DNA of 64,000 nucleotides from Arthrobacter sp. CDRTa11 (GTDB lineage: Bacteria > Actinomycetota > Actinomycetes > Actinomycetales > Micrococcaceae): contig NZ_CP044532.1 in assembly GCF_026427775.1 (NCBI RefSeq), positions 3,224,001 to 3,288,000 on the forward strand, given 5' to 3'. Position 1 is the first letter of the stretch; each line of letters starts with the position of its first letter. The translations under genes and the position numbers were made by a program. This document shows, piece after piece, positions 16,332 to 25,262 of this stretch. A model generated the notes under the pieces. That model ran no database searches and was not told where the DNA came from. It saw only the letters and a list, made by a program, of their open reading frames with translations.

Positions 16332-19073
16332 GTGGCTGCAGGAGAAGATACCTCCCATATCCTCAGTGGGTTGACTAACCAGCTGCCTGATCGTGATCCG
16401 GAAGAGACCGCCGAATGGGTTGAGTCCCTGGATTCACTGATCAGGGAACAGGGCACCGAGCGTGCCCAATACATCATGCGGAGCCTGTTGCAGCGCGCCG
16501 GCGCGCAGAGCGTCGGGGTGCCGATGGTGACCACCACGGACTACGTGAACACCATCCCGGTTGATCAGGAAGCCGAATTCCCGGGCAACGAGGAGTTCGA
16601 GCGCCGCTACCGGGCGTACATGCGCTGGAACGCGGCCGTGATGGTGCACCGGTCCCAGCGCCCGAACATCGGAGTGGGCGGGCACATCTCCACCTACGCC
16701 GGCGCCGCCACACTGTATGAGGTGGGCTTCAACCACTTCTTCCGTGGCAAGGACCACCCCGGCGGCGGCGACCAGGTCTTCTTCCAGGGCCACGCCTCCC
16801 CCGGCATGTACGCCCGTGCATTCATGGAAGGACGCCTGTCCGAGGAAGACCTGGACGGGTTCCGGCAGGAAAAGTCCCGGGAGGGCCATGCCCTGTCCTC
16901 CTACCCGCACCCGCGGCTGATGCCGCACTTCTGGGAATTCCCCACCGTGTCCATGGGCATCGGGCCCATGAACGCCATTTACCAGGCCCAGTCCAACCGA
17001 TACCTGCATAACCGGGGCCTGAAAGATACCTCGGACCAGCAAGTCTGGGCCTTCCTGGGCGACGGCGAAATGGACGAGCCCGAATCCCGCGGCCTGCTGC
17101 AGCTCGCCGCGAATGAAAACCTCGATAACCTCAACTTCGTGATCAACTGCAACCTCCAGCGCCTTGATGGCCCGGTTCGCGGCAACGGCAAGATCATGCA
17201 GGAACTGGAGGCGTTCTTCCGCGGCGCGGGCTGGAACGTCATCAAGGTGGTCTGGGGCCGGGAGTGGGATGACCTGCTCACCAAGGACACCGACGGCTCG
17301 CTGGTGAAGATCATGAACGAAACGCCCGACGGCGACTACCAGACGTTCAAGGCCGAATCGGGCGGCTTCGTCCGCGAGCACTTCTTCGGCAGGACTCCCC
17401 GGACCAAGGACATGGTCGCAGACCTGACGGACGACCAGATCTGGAACCTCAAGCGCGGCGGCCACGATTACCGCAAGGTCTACGCCGCATACAAGGCAGC
17501 CACCGAGTTCAAGGGCAAGCCAACGGTAATCCTGGCCAAAACGGTCAAGGGCTACGGGCTGGGTCCCCACTTCGAGGGCCGCAACGCCACGCACCAGATG
17601 AAGAAGCTGACGCTGGATGACCTGAAGAAGTTCCGCGACCACCTGCGGATCCCGGTCACCGACGAACAGCTGGAGAAGGACCCGTACCAGCCGCCGTACT
17701 ACCACCCGGGTACTGATGCGCCGGAGATCCAGTACATGATGGAACGCCGCGCAGCCCTTGGCGGGGCCGTGCCGGAACGCCGTTCCAAGCATGCCGACAT
17801 CGCTTTGCCCGACGCGAGCACGTACGAAGTTGCCAAGCGCGGTTCCGGCAAACAGCAGGCCGCCACCACCATGGCATTCGTCCGGCTGCTCAAGGACCTG
17901 ATGCGGGATAAGAACTTCGGCAAGCACATCGCGCCGATCATTCCCGATGAGGCCCGGACCTTTGGCATGGACGCGTTCTTCCCCACGGCCAAGATCTACA
18001 ACCCCAAGGGCCAGAATTACCTGTCCGTGGACCGGGACCTTGTCCTGGCGTACAAGGAATCCGCACAGGGACAGCTGATCCACCCGGGCATCAACGAAGC
18101 CGGGGCCGTGGCAGCATTCACCGCCGCAGGCACAGCGTACGCAACCCATGGCGTACCGCTGATTCCGGTGTACGTGTTCTATTCCATGTTCGGCTTCCAG
18201 CGCACCGGTGATGCCTTCTGGGCAGCCGCGGACCAGATGACCCGTGGGTTCATTATCGGCGCCACCGCAGGACGGACCACCCTCACCGGCGAAGGACTGC
18301 AGCACGCCGACGGGCACTCCCCCCTGCTCGCGTCAACGAACCCGGCCGTTGTCACCTACGACCCCGCGTACGGGTACGAAATGGGCCACATCATCCGCGA
18401 CGGCATCGAGCGGATGTACGGACCGGACTCGACGGACCGGAACCTGATGTACTACATCACCGTCTACAACGAGCCCATCAGCCAGCCTGCCGAACCGGAC
18501 GAGCTGGACGTAGAAGGTGTCCTGAAGGGCATCTACCTGCTGGCACCGGCAAAGATCGACGGCCCGCGGACCCAGATCCTGGCCTCCGGCGTCTCCGTCC
18601 CCTGGGCCATCGAGGCCCAGCGGCTCCTCGCCGATGACTGGGGCGTCTCAGCCGACGTCTGGTCCGTCACGTCCTGGAACGAACTGCGCCGCGACGCCAT
18701 GGCTGCCGAGGAAGAAGCCTTCCTCAACCCCGGCCAGCCCGGACGCGTCCCATTCGTCACCCAGCAGCTGGCAGGCGCCACCGGACCCATCGTGGCTGTT
18801 TCGGACTACATGAAGGCCATTCCGGACCAGATCCGCCAGTTCCTGCCGAACGAGTTCGCTTCGCTCGGAGCTGACGGGTTCGGGTTCTCGGACACCCGCG
18901 CCGCAGCGCGACGCTTCTTCAAGAACGACATCCACTCCATCGTGGTCCGTTCCCTCGAGATGCTCGCACGCCGTGGTGAGGTGGACGCCCAGGCGCCGAT
19001 CAAGGCCATCGAAAAGTACCGGCTGCACAACGTGAATGCCGGTTCCACCGGCAACGCCGGCGGCGAGTCGTAA
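16332..19073 (+). CDS. aceE: Pyruvate dehydrogenase E1 component, homodimeric type
   Basis: A 913-residue thiamine-diphosphate enzyme that decarboxylates pyruvate and passes acetyl to the E2 lipoyl domain, feeding acetyl-CoA to the cycle and to fatty acids. The ThDP motif begins at [10 protein letters not shown] (about residue 240) and ends with a conserved asparagine in [10 protein letters not shown]. The GHISTYAGA and [13 protein letters not shown] regions match the E. coli AceE type, not the alpha2beta2 type. GTG 16332 follows AGAGG with good spacing and gives the usual [11 protein letters not shown] start; an ATG nine codons earlier lacks support. FasR and the fab genes lie directly downstream. 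Confidence 0.96.
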   Translation: MAAGEDTSHILSGLTNQLPDRDPEETAEWVESLDSLIREQGTERAQYIMRSLLQRAGAQSVGVPMVTTTDYVNTIPVDQEAEFPGNEEFERRYRAYMRWNAAVMVHRSQRPNIGVGGHISTYAGAATLYEVGFNHFFRGKDHPGGGDQVFFQGHASPGMYARAFMEGRLSEEDLDGFRQEKSREGHALSSYPHPRLMPHFWEFPTVSMGIGPMNAIYQAQSNRYLHNRGLKDTSDQQVWAFLGDGEMDEPESRGLLQLAANENLDNLNFVINCNLQRLDGPVRGNGKIMQELEAFFRGAGWNVIKVVWGREWDDLLTKDTDGSLVKIMNETPDGDYQTFKAESGGFVREHFFGRTPRTKDMVADLTDDQIWNLKRGGHDYRKVYAAYKAATEFKGKPTVILAKTVKGYGLGPHFEGRNATHQMKKLTLDDLKKFRDHLRIPVTDEQLEKDPYQPPYYHPGTDAPEIQYMMERRAALGGAVPERRSKHADIALPDASTYEVAKRGSGKQQAATTMAFVRLLKDLMRDKNFGKHIAPIIPDEARTFGMDAFFPTAKIYNPKGQNYLSVDRDLVLAYKESAQGQLIHPGINEAGAVAAFTAAGTAYATHGVPLIPVYVFYSMFGFQRTGDAFWAAADQMTRGFIIGATAGRTTLTGEGLQHADGHSPLLASTNPAVVTYDPAYGYEMGHIIRDGIERMYGPDSTDRNLMYYITVYNEPISQPAEPDELDVEGVLKGIYLLAPAKIDGPRTQILASGVSVPWAIEAQRLLADDWGVSADVWSVTSWNELRRDAMAAEEEAFLNPGQPGRVPFVTQQLAGATGPIVAVSDYMKAIPDQIRQFLPNEFASLGADGFGFSDTRAAARRFFKNDIHSIVVRSLEMLARRGEVDAQAPIKAIEKYRLHNVNAGSTGNAGGES

Positions 19074-19107
19074 CGCCGGTCCCGGCAACGACTCCCTGAC
19101 ACAAACC

Positions 19108-19153
19108 GACGACGGCGGCCCCTTCCGAAAGGCGGGGCCGCCGCCGTCGTTTC
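19108..19153 (+). terminator. Terminator of aceE
   Basis: A 15-bp stem with one mismatch (GACGACGGCGGCCCC with its near complement) is followed by GTTTCTTCC. It lies 35 bases after the aceE stop and separates aceE from the fasR-fab cluster. Confidence 0.8.
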
Positions 19154-19245
19154 TTCCGTCCGTTCATCAGGCGATGCCCCGATAAGGCCTGTTGTAGCCT
19201 TTGCACAAAATGGAGCTTGCACAGCAGGCACCGTATGCTCGAAGG

Positions 19246-20490
19246 ATGCCAGAGCCAACCACCCCGTCTGGGAAGCGCAAGCCGTCCTCGCGCAGCATGA
19301 CACCGGAGAAATCCGAAACCCTGAAAAAGCTGCGGGCGAGCGTGGGCCAACTGTCCACCACCACCCTGCGCCAGCTGGAAAAATCACTGCCGTGGTACAG
19401 CCGGCTGAGCTCCGATGAGCGCTCTGCCCTGGGCATGGTGGCTCAGAATGGCATCGCTGCCTTTGTCACCTGGTATGAGCGCCCCAGCTCGCCGTCGTGG
19501 ATCCTGACAGATGTCTTCGGCACTGCTCCCACAGAGTTGACCCGCTCCATTAGCCTGCAGAAAGCCCTCCAGCTGATCCGGATTGTTGTCGAGGTGGTTG
19601 AGGACCAGGTTCCTGTGATCGCCCCTGAGGCCGACCAGCCTTCGCTCCGCGAGGCCGTACTGCGCTACTCCAGGGAAGTGGCCTTCGCCGCGGCCGATGT
19701 CTACGCGAGGGCTGCAGAATCCCGTGGATCATGGGACACGAGGCTTGAAGCACTCATCGTCGATGCCATCCTGCGCGGGGAAAACACCGACGCGCTGCGT
19801 TCCAGGATCGCCGCCCTCGGCTGGAAGGCCCAGGAACGGTTCACCGTTATGGTGGGAAATTCGCCGTCAGAGCCCAGCGCGAGCTACGTCAGCGAGCTGC
19901 GGCGCATCGCCGGGCGCTATGCCGAGGATGCGCTGGTGGGGATTCAGGGTGACCGTCTGATCCTGATCCTCGGCGGCGTCCAGGACCGTGAAACTGCGTA
20001 CCTGAAGCTCAGCGAGATGTTCGCCCCCGGTCCCGTGGTCTACGGACCGGAGGCGGGGTCGTTGCTGGAAGCCAGCGGATCAGCGCAGTCCGCTTTTGCC
20101 GGACTGACAGCCGCCCGGGCCTGGCCGTCGGCTCCCCGGCCGGTGGCAGCGGACGACCTGCTGCCGGAGCGCGTCATCTCCGGTGATGAGGCTGCCCGCC
20201 GTTCCCTGGTCAAGAACATCTACCGCCCGCTCGTCGCAGCCTCCAACGGGCTCGTGGAAACGCTGGGTACCTACTTGGAGCTGGGGCACTCCCTCGAGGC
20301 AACCGCGCGCGAACTTTTCGTCCATGCCAACACCGTCAGGTACCGCCTGAAGCGCGTTTGTGACGTCACGGGCTGGGATCCGCTCCTTCCGCGCGAGGCG
20401 TTTGTGCTGCAGGCAGCGCTGGTTGTGGGGCGCCTTTCGGCACCCCCGAAGGCTCCCGTGGAGCGTCATCCGGCGCGGAATCAGAGCTGA
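19246..20490 (+). CDS. fasR: PucR-family activator FasR of fatty acid synthesis genes
   Basis: A 414-residue regulator. Residues 25-290 are helical with a GGDEF-like/PucR middle region. A C-terminal PucR helix-turn-helix follows at about 340-390, around HSLEATARELFVHANTVRYR. In Streptomyces coelicolor the homologue FasR sits in the same place and activates fabD-fabH-acpP-fabF. ATG 19246 has no proper ribosome site, but TATGCT at 19233-19238 would place the transcription start on that A, so translation may be leaderless. ATG 19210 is an alternative. A half-site GTTGTAG occurs at 19191, also part of the palindrome before fabD. Confidence 0.9.
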   Translation: MPEPTTPSGKRKPSSRSMTPEKSETLKKLRASVGQLSTTTLRQLEKSLPWYSRLSSDERSALGMVAQNGIAAFVTWYERPSSPSWILTDVFGTAPTELTRSISLQKALQLIRIVVEVVEDQVPVIAPEADQPSLREAVLRYSREVAFAAADVYARAAESRGSWDTRLEALIVDAILRGENTDALRSRIAALGWKAQERFTVMVGNSPSEPSASYVSELRRIAGRYAEDALVGIQGDRLILILGGVQDRETAYLKLSEMFAPGPVVYGPEAGSLLEASGSAQSAFAGLTAARAWPSAPRPVAADDLLPERVISGDEAARRSLVKNIYRPLVAASNGLVETLGTYLELGHSLEATARELFVHANTVRYRLKRVCDVTGWDPLLPREAFVLQAALVVGRLSAPPKAPVERHPARNQS

Positions 20491-20493
20491 CTC

Positions 20494-20512
20494 GTTGTAG
20501 ACTTCCTACAAC
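20494..20512. promoter_or_regulatory. Candidate FasR-binding palindrome before fabD
   Basis: GTTGTAG and CTACAAC form a perfect 7-5-7 inverted repeat just after the fasR stop and 67 bases before the fabD start. GTTGTAG also occurs once before fasR at 19191-19197. The position fits a FasR activator site, but the assignment is inference. Confidence 0.5.
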
Positions 20513-20578
20513 CTGACCCCCTGAGCTTGGTGTAGAGAAACACCGCTGGATCACACTGTCATTTGGAAAGCTGGATAC

Positions 20579-21508
20579 GTGCTTGCAATAGTCTGCCCTG
20601 GACAGGGCTCACAGACCCCGGGATTTCTGGCCCCTTGGCTGGAACTGCCTTCGGTGGCAGGCCAGTTGGCCTCCCTCAGCGAGATAGCAGGCATCGACCT
20701 GACGGCTCATGGGACCACCTCGGACGAGGAAACCATCAAGGACACCGCGGTGGCGCAGCCCCTTATTGTCGCCGCAGGCCTGGTTGCCGCCAGCTCCCTG
20801 TTCGACGTCGAGCTGAGCTCGCTGCCCGTGATCCTGGCAGGCCACTCTGTCGGTGAGATCACGGCTTCCGCACTTGCGGGGGTACTCACCGAGCAGGAAG
20901 CCATGACATTTGTCCGTGAGCGTGCCAACAGCATGGCCGCCGCCGCTGCTGTGACCCCCACCGGCATGAGTGCCGTGGTGGGCGGGGACCCGGCGGAGGT
21001 CCTCGCGGCAATCGAGGCCTCCGGGGCCACCCCGGCCAATGTCAACGGTGCGGGCCAGACCGTCGCCGCCGGAACCTTTGAGCAGCTTCAGTCCCTGGCT
21101 GAGAACCCGCCGGCGAAAGCACGCGTCATTCCGCTCAAGGTTGCAGGAGCCTTCCACACCAGCCACATGTCCCCCGCTGTCAGCGCGCTGGAAGCCCTCA
21201 AGCCGGAACTGAAGCCGCAGAAGCCGCAGGTTCCCCTGCTGTCCAACTTCGACGGCCGCGAAGTCACCGACGGCGACGCCGCCGTGGACAGCCTGATCGC
21301 CCAGGTGTCCCGCCCTGTCCGCTGGGACCTGTGCATGGAATCATTGGTGGAACGCGGCGTCACGGGTGTCATTGAACTGGCCCCTGCCGGAACCCTGGCC
21401 GGCCTTGCCAAGCGCGGCATGCCTGGCGTCAAAACGGTTGCCGTGAAAACCCCGGACGACCTCTCCGCCGCCCTGGCACTCTTCGCAGAATTGGAGGGAA
21501 AGGCATGA
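20579..21508 (+). CDS. fabD: Malonyl-CoA:ACP acyltransferase
   Basis: A 309-residue enzyme that loads malonyl groups from CoA onto acyl carrier protein for type II fatty acid synthesis. The nucleophile is S90 in GHSVGE (88-93). R115 binds the malonyl carboxylate. H193 in AFHTSHM is the likely general base. GQGSQ near the N terminus completes the oxyanion site. The start is GTG 20579 after GGAAAG. Its stop overlaps the fabH start as ATGA, so the two are coupled. Confidence 0.96.
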   Translation: MLAIVCPGQGSQTPGFLAPWLELPSVAGQLASLSEIAGIDLTAHGTTSDEETIKDTAVAQPLIVAAGLVAASSLFDVELSSLPVILAGHSVGEITASALAGVLTEQEAMTFVRERANSMAAAAAVTPTGMSAVVGGDPAEVLAAIEASGATPANVNGAGQTVAAGTFEQLQSLAENPPAKARVIPLKVAGAFHTSHMSPAVSALEALKPELKPQKPQVPLLSNFDGREVTDGDAAVDSLIAQVSRPVRWDLCMESLVERGVTGVIELAPAGTLAGLAKRGMPGVKTVAVKTPDDLSAALALFAELEGKA

Positions 21509-22566
21509 GCGTTCCCACACTGAAACAGGCCCCGGTCAACGAGAACACCCGTGTCCTTGGAATTGGTGCCTACCGCCCGGACATCATCGTCACCAACGAC
21601 GACGTATGCCAGTGGATCGATTCCTCCGACGAGTGGATCCGCCAGCGCACAGGCATCGTCACGCGGCACCGTGCCGCAGCCGACGTCAGCGTCATCGACA
21701 TGGCCGAAGGCGCCGCGCGTGAGGCCCTGCAGCACGCAGGCATAGAAGCCTCCCAGCTGGGCGCGGTGATCGTGTCCACTGTTACACACCCGTACGCCAC
21801 CCCTTCGGCCGCGGCGAGCCTGGCCGACCGCCTTGGTGCAACCCCGGCGCCCGCCTTTGACATCTCCGCAGCCTGCGCAGGGTACTGCTACGGGATCGCC
21901 CAGGGCGACGCCCTGGTCCGTTCCGGGGCCGCCGACTACGTCCTCGTGGTGGGAGCTGAAAAGCTTTCCGACGTGATCGACAACCACGAGCGGACCATTT
22001 CGTTCCTGCTTGGCGACGGAGCCGGTGCGGTAGTGATCGGGCCTTCTGACACCCCTGGCATCGGTCCCTCCGTCTGGGGCTCCGACGGCAGCAAGTGGGA
22101 TGCGATCGGCATGACACGCTCCATGCTCGACGTCCGCGATCTCAGCGCCTCCGCCCGCCAGGCAGACGAGTCCGACGACCTGGCTATCATTTCCGCCGCG
22201 CAGGACCTCTGGCCCACCCTCCGCCAGGACGGGCAGACCGTGTTCCGCTGGGCAGTATGGGAAATGGCGAAAGTGGCCCAGCAGGCCCTGGACGCCGCCG
22301 GTATCAGGTCAGAAGACCTGGTGGCCTTCATCCCCCACCAGGCCAACATGCGCATCATCGACGAAATGGTGAAGAAGCTTCAGCTGCCTGAAACGGTCAC
22401 CGTTGCCCGTGACATCGCTGACGCCGGAAACACTTCGGCTGCCTCCATCCCCCTGGCCACCCACCGCCTGCTCCAGGAGAACCCGGAGCTCAGCGGCGGA
22501 CTCGCGCTCCAAATCGGCTTCGGCGCCGGTCTGGTTTTCGGCGCCCAGGTCATCGTCCTCCCCTAG
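21505..22566 (+). CDS. fabH: Beta-ketoacyl-ACP synthase III
   Basis: A 353-residue condensing enzyme that starts fatty acid synthesis by joining acyl-CoA primers to malonyl-ACP. The triad is C124 (SAACAGY), H278 (PHQAN) and N309 (AGNTS). The protein is longer than E. coli FabH, mainly from extra sequence around residues 185-240. In this group FabH usually prefers branched primers, matching the branched lipids of Micrococcaceae; that is family knowledge. It overlaps fabD by four bases. Confidence 0.96.
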   Translation: MSVPTLKQAPVNENTRVLGIGAYRPDIIVTNDDVCQWIDSSDEWIRQRTGIVTRHRAAADVSVIDMAEGAAREALQHAGIEASQLGAVIVSTVTHPYATPSAAASLADRLGATPAPAFDISAACAGYCYGIAQGDALVRSGAADYVLVVGAEKLSDVIDNHERTISFLLGDGAGAVVIGPSDTPGIGPSVWGSDGSKWDAIGMTRSMLDVRDLSASARQADESDDLAIISAAQDLWPTLRQDGQTVFRWAVWEMAKVAQQALDAAGIRSEDLVAFIPHQANMRIIDEMVKKLQLPETVTVARDIADAGNTSAASIPLATHRLLQENPELSGGLALQIGFGAGLVFGAQVIVLP

Positions 22567-22651
22567 GAACGAACGCCCCAAACAGGCCGCACCCGCGGTT
22601 TGAACCGTTTCCGGCAGCCCCTGCCGGCAATAACAAGAAAAGGAGCCATCA

Positions 22652-22897
22652 ATGGCTAGCAACGAAGAGATCCTGGCCGGCTTGGCTGAAATCGTCAACG
22701 AAGAGACCGGCCTGGCCCCTGAGGCTGTGGAGCTGGACAAGTCCTTCACCGAGGACCTGGACATCGACTCCATCTCGATGATGACCATTGTGGTCAACGC
22801 TGAAGAGAAGTTCGGCGTGCGCATTCCGGACGAAGAGGTCAAGAACCTCAAGACCGTCGGTGACGCCGTGAGCTTCATCTCCGGCGCACAGGCCTAG
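22652..22897 (+). CDS. acpP: Acyl carrier protein
   Basis: An 81-residue acidic four-helix protein that carries growing acyl chains on phosphopantetheine. The attachment serine is S40 in DIDSIS; the usual DSL is DSI here, as in many actinobacterial ACPs. AAAAGGAGCC gives a strong ribosome site before ATG 22652, in keeping with high expression. It lies between fabH and fabF in the FasR-controlled cluster and is followed by a strong hairpin. Confidence 0.96.
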   Translation: MASNEEILAGLAEIVNEETGLAPEAVELDKSFTEDLDIDSISMMTIVVNAEEKFGVRIPDEEVKNLKTVGDAVSFISGAQA

Positions 22898-22925
22898 CCA
22901 CGGCTTCAGCCGATTACGGCTGGCT

Positions 22926-22963
22926 GGATTGCCGGTCCGGACTTTCACCCGGACCGGCAATCC
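22926..22963 (+). promoter_or_regulatory. Hairpin between acpP and fabF
   Basis: A perfect 15-bp stem (GGATTGCCGGTCCGG with its complement) and an 8-base loop lie 29 bases after the acpP stop. There is no U-tract, so it is better read as an RNA-stabilising or processing hairpin than as a full terminator. Confidence 0.5.
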
Positions 22964-23059
22964 ACCGCATTCATTCCGGCACTCAGCTGCCGCATACCTT
23001 TACGCGGGACCCCGCCGGACAAACCGGACACGGCCTGCCCACCGACAGAGAGTGATCCC

Positions 23060-24295
23060 ATGACACGCAAAGTAGTCATTACCGGTCTGGGTGCCACCAC
23101 GCCCATCGGCGGCGACGTACCCACTATGTGGAAGAACGCGCTGAAAGGGGTCTCAGGTGCCCGCACCCTGGAGGATGACTGGGTTGCCAAGTATGAGCTT
23201 CCCGTCCACTTTGCCGCACGCTGCAGCACTCCTGCCCTGGACGTCCTGAGCCGGGTCGAAGCGAAGCGGATGGATCCTTCCACCCAGTTCGGCGTGATCG
23301 CTTCCCGCGAGGCGTGGGCGGACTCGGGCATCACCGAAGTGGACCACGACCGTCTGGCGGTTGCCTTCGCCACCGGCATCGGCGGCGTCTGGACGCTCTT
23401 GGACGCCTGGGACACCCTGAAGGAAAAGGGACCCCGCCGTGTCCTCCCCATGACGGTGCCCATGCTGATGCCCAACGGCGTCGCTGCTGCCGTCAGCCTG
23501 GACCTGGGTGCCCGCGCCGGCGCCCACACCCCTGTGTCGGCCTGCGCCTCCGGCACCGAAGCCATGCACCTTGGCCTGGACCTGATCCGTTCCGGCAAGG
23601 CCGATGTGGTGATGTGTGGCGGCGCCGAAGCGGCCATCCACCCCATGCCCCTGGCCGCATTCTCATCCATGCAGGCACTCTCCCGCCGCAATGACGAGCC
23701 CGAGCGGGCCTCCCGTCCCTACGATCTTGGCCGCGACGGCTTTGTCATGGGCGAAGGCGCCGGTGCCCTGGTCCTCGAAGCCGAGGAGCATGCCCTGGCC
23801 CGTGGTGCGCGCATCTACGGCGAGCTGGCTGGTACCTCCGTCACGGCGGACGCCTACCACATCACCGCCCCGGACCCTGAGGGACTGGGTGCCACCCGCG
23901 CGCTTAAGGCAGCGATGTTCGACGGCCGGATCCAGGCTGAAGACGTGGTGCATGTGAATGCCCACGCCACGTCCACTCCCGTGGGTGACAAGCCGGAGTA
24001 CACCGCCCTGCGCGCTGCCCTCGGCAACCACATCGACCATGTGGCGGTCTCCGCCACCAAATCGCAGATGGGTCACCTCCTGGGCGCCTCGGGCGCCGTG
24101 GAGGCCGTGCTCACGGTGCTGGCTGTCTACGAACGCAAGGCTCCGGTGACCATCAACCTGGAAAACCAGGATCCGGAGATCCCCCTCGACGTCGTCACCT
24201 CCGCCCGTGACCTGCCCGCGGGCAGCATTGTGGCACTGAGCAACTCTTTCGGCTTCGGCGGGCACAACGCTGTGATCGCGGTACGCAGCGTTTAG
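23060..24295 (+). CDS. fabF: Beta-ketoacyl-ACP synthase II
   Basis: A 411-residue condensing enzyme for chain elongation in type II fatty acid synthesis. The active-site residues are C162 (SACASGTE), H302 (NAHATSTPVGD) and H339 (MGHLLGASG), with K334 between them. The FGFGGHN loop lies near the C terminus. It is the last fab gene of the cluster and is closed by a terminator. AGAGAG precedes ATG 23060. Together with FabD, FabH and AcpP it provides the condensing part of the pathway; fabG, fabZ and fabI homologues are not in the window. Confidence 0.96.
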   Translation: MTRKVVITGLGATTPIGGDVPTMWKNALKGVSGARTLEDDWVAKYELPVHFAARCSTPALDVLSRVEAKRMDPSTQFGVIASREAWADSGITEVDHDRLAVAFATGIGGVWTLLDAWDTLKEKGPRRVLPMTVPMLMPNGVAAAVSLDLGARAGAHTPVSACASGTEAMHLGLDLIRSGKADVVMCGGAEAAIHPMPLAAFSSMQALSRRNDEPERASRPYDLGRDGFVMGEGAGALVLEAEEHALARGARIYGELAGTSVTADAYHITAPDPEGLGATRALKAAMFDGRIQAEDVVHVNAHATSTPVGDKPEYTALRAALGNHIDHVAVSATKSQMGHLLGASGAVEAVLTVLAVYERKAPVTINLENQDPEIPLDVVTSARDLPAGSIVALSNSFGFGGHNAVIAVRSV

Positions 24296-24305
24296 CACCG
24301 ACGCC

Positions 24306-24356
24306 AAAGAGGGGCCCCGCCCGCTGCCTACTGCGCAGCTGGCGGGGTCCCTCTTT
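24306..24356 (+). terminator. Terminator of the fab cluster
   Basis: A 16-bp stem with one wobble pair (AAAGAGGGGCCCCGCC with GGCGGGGTCCCTCTTT) ends in TTTT and lies ten bases after the fabF stop. Confidence 0.88.
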
Positions 24357-24443
24357 TCGCTATGGAGTATTTGCCGGGGAGCATAAGGTCAGATCCTGCA
24401 CTGCAGGAACGTGGCTTGCGACGCCATCGATTCCAGACCGCAG

Positions 24444-24947
24444 TCAGCCCACCTGGTGCAGCCAGCGGACTGGAGCACCTTCTGCTGCGTGGCGGAAGGG
24501 TTCGAGCTCTTCGTCCCACGCCTCGCCGAGCGCGAGGGAGAGCTCATGGTAAACGGCTGACGGGTCACCGGCGCCGGACTCGTAGGCGTAACGGATCCTG
24601 TCCTCGGAGACCATGATGTTGCCGTGCACGTCAGTCACAGCATGGAAGATGCCCAGCTCGGGGGTATGGGACCAGCGGCCGCCGTCCACACCCTGGCTCG
24701 GTTCCTCGGTGACCTCATAGCGGAGGTGGGCCCAGCCGCGCAGGGCCGAGGCAAGCTGCGCTCCGGTTCCGGGCGTTCCCGTCCAGGAGAGCTCGGCGCG
24801 GAACATTCCGGGCGCAGCAGGCTGAGGGGTCCACTCAAGGTCCGTCCGCTTGTCCACGACGGATCCGATGGCCCACTCGACATGCGGGCACAGTGCAGTA
24901 GGGGCCGAGTGAACGAACAGCACACCGCGGGTCATTGCAACAGACAT
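24444..24947 (-). CDS. DUF3145 family protein
   Basis: A 167-residue protein of the actinobacterial DUF3145 family, starting MSVAMTRGVLFVHSAP. The family is typically encoded just beyond fabF in this phylum, here in the convergent direction. It has no recognisable catalytic motif. Notable segments are VEWAIGSVV, the LRGWAHLRYEVTEEPS stretch and a Trp/Glu-rich C terminus. ATG 24947 is preferred over the ATG four codons upstream, because GGAGG sits at the right distance from it. Conservation beside fatty acid genes hints at a lipid-linked role, but nothing in the sequence shows it. Confidence 0.87.
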   Translation of the reverse strand: MSVAMTRGVLFVHSAPTALCPHVEWAIGSVVDKRTDLEWTPQPAAPGMFRAELSWTGTPGTGAQLASALRGWAHLRYEVTEEPSQGVDGGRWSHTPELGIFHAVTDVHGNIMVSEDRIRYAYESGAGDPSAVYHELSLALGEAWDEELEPFRHAAEGAPVRWLHQVG

Positions 24948-25262
24948 TCCATCCTCCATAGCTGTAGGTACGTCTTCCCCAACGACCTCTGCCTGGATGG
25001 AACTCCTGCGCCGTAGCCCTCACGGCGGCGGTATTCCCTGCCTGACTATTGAATTTTCTTGATTGTTAAGCCATGTCCGTCACTTGCGGTGAAGCGTGAA
25101 ACGAGAGAGCTTCAAGCGACACTTGAAAGTTGCCGGACGTGACTCTTATTGTGCCGTACGCCGCCTAATTACGCCAGTGCAATTCGCCACACTGGCTTTT
25201 GACGGATATTTTCCCAACAAAGAATGCCGCGGATTTATTGTCATGCATGGTACTACCCCCAA
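24948..25262. other. A/T-rich intergenic region upstream of DUF3145
   Basis: About 315 bases between the minus-strand DUF3145 and xerC genes, visibly richer in A/T than the rest of the window from about 25040 on. A 63-codon plus-strand frame (25096-25287) crosses it, but it lacks a ribosome site and runs into xerC antisense, so I do not call it. The DUF3145 promoter should lie at 24960-25060. Confidence 0.45.

Noticed and set aside
16434..18317. 627-codon open frame on the minus strand
   Set aside because: It is antisense to aceE over its whole length. The frame stays open because of GC-rich third positions; the aceE product is unmistakable.
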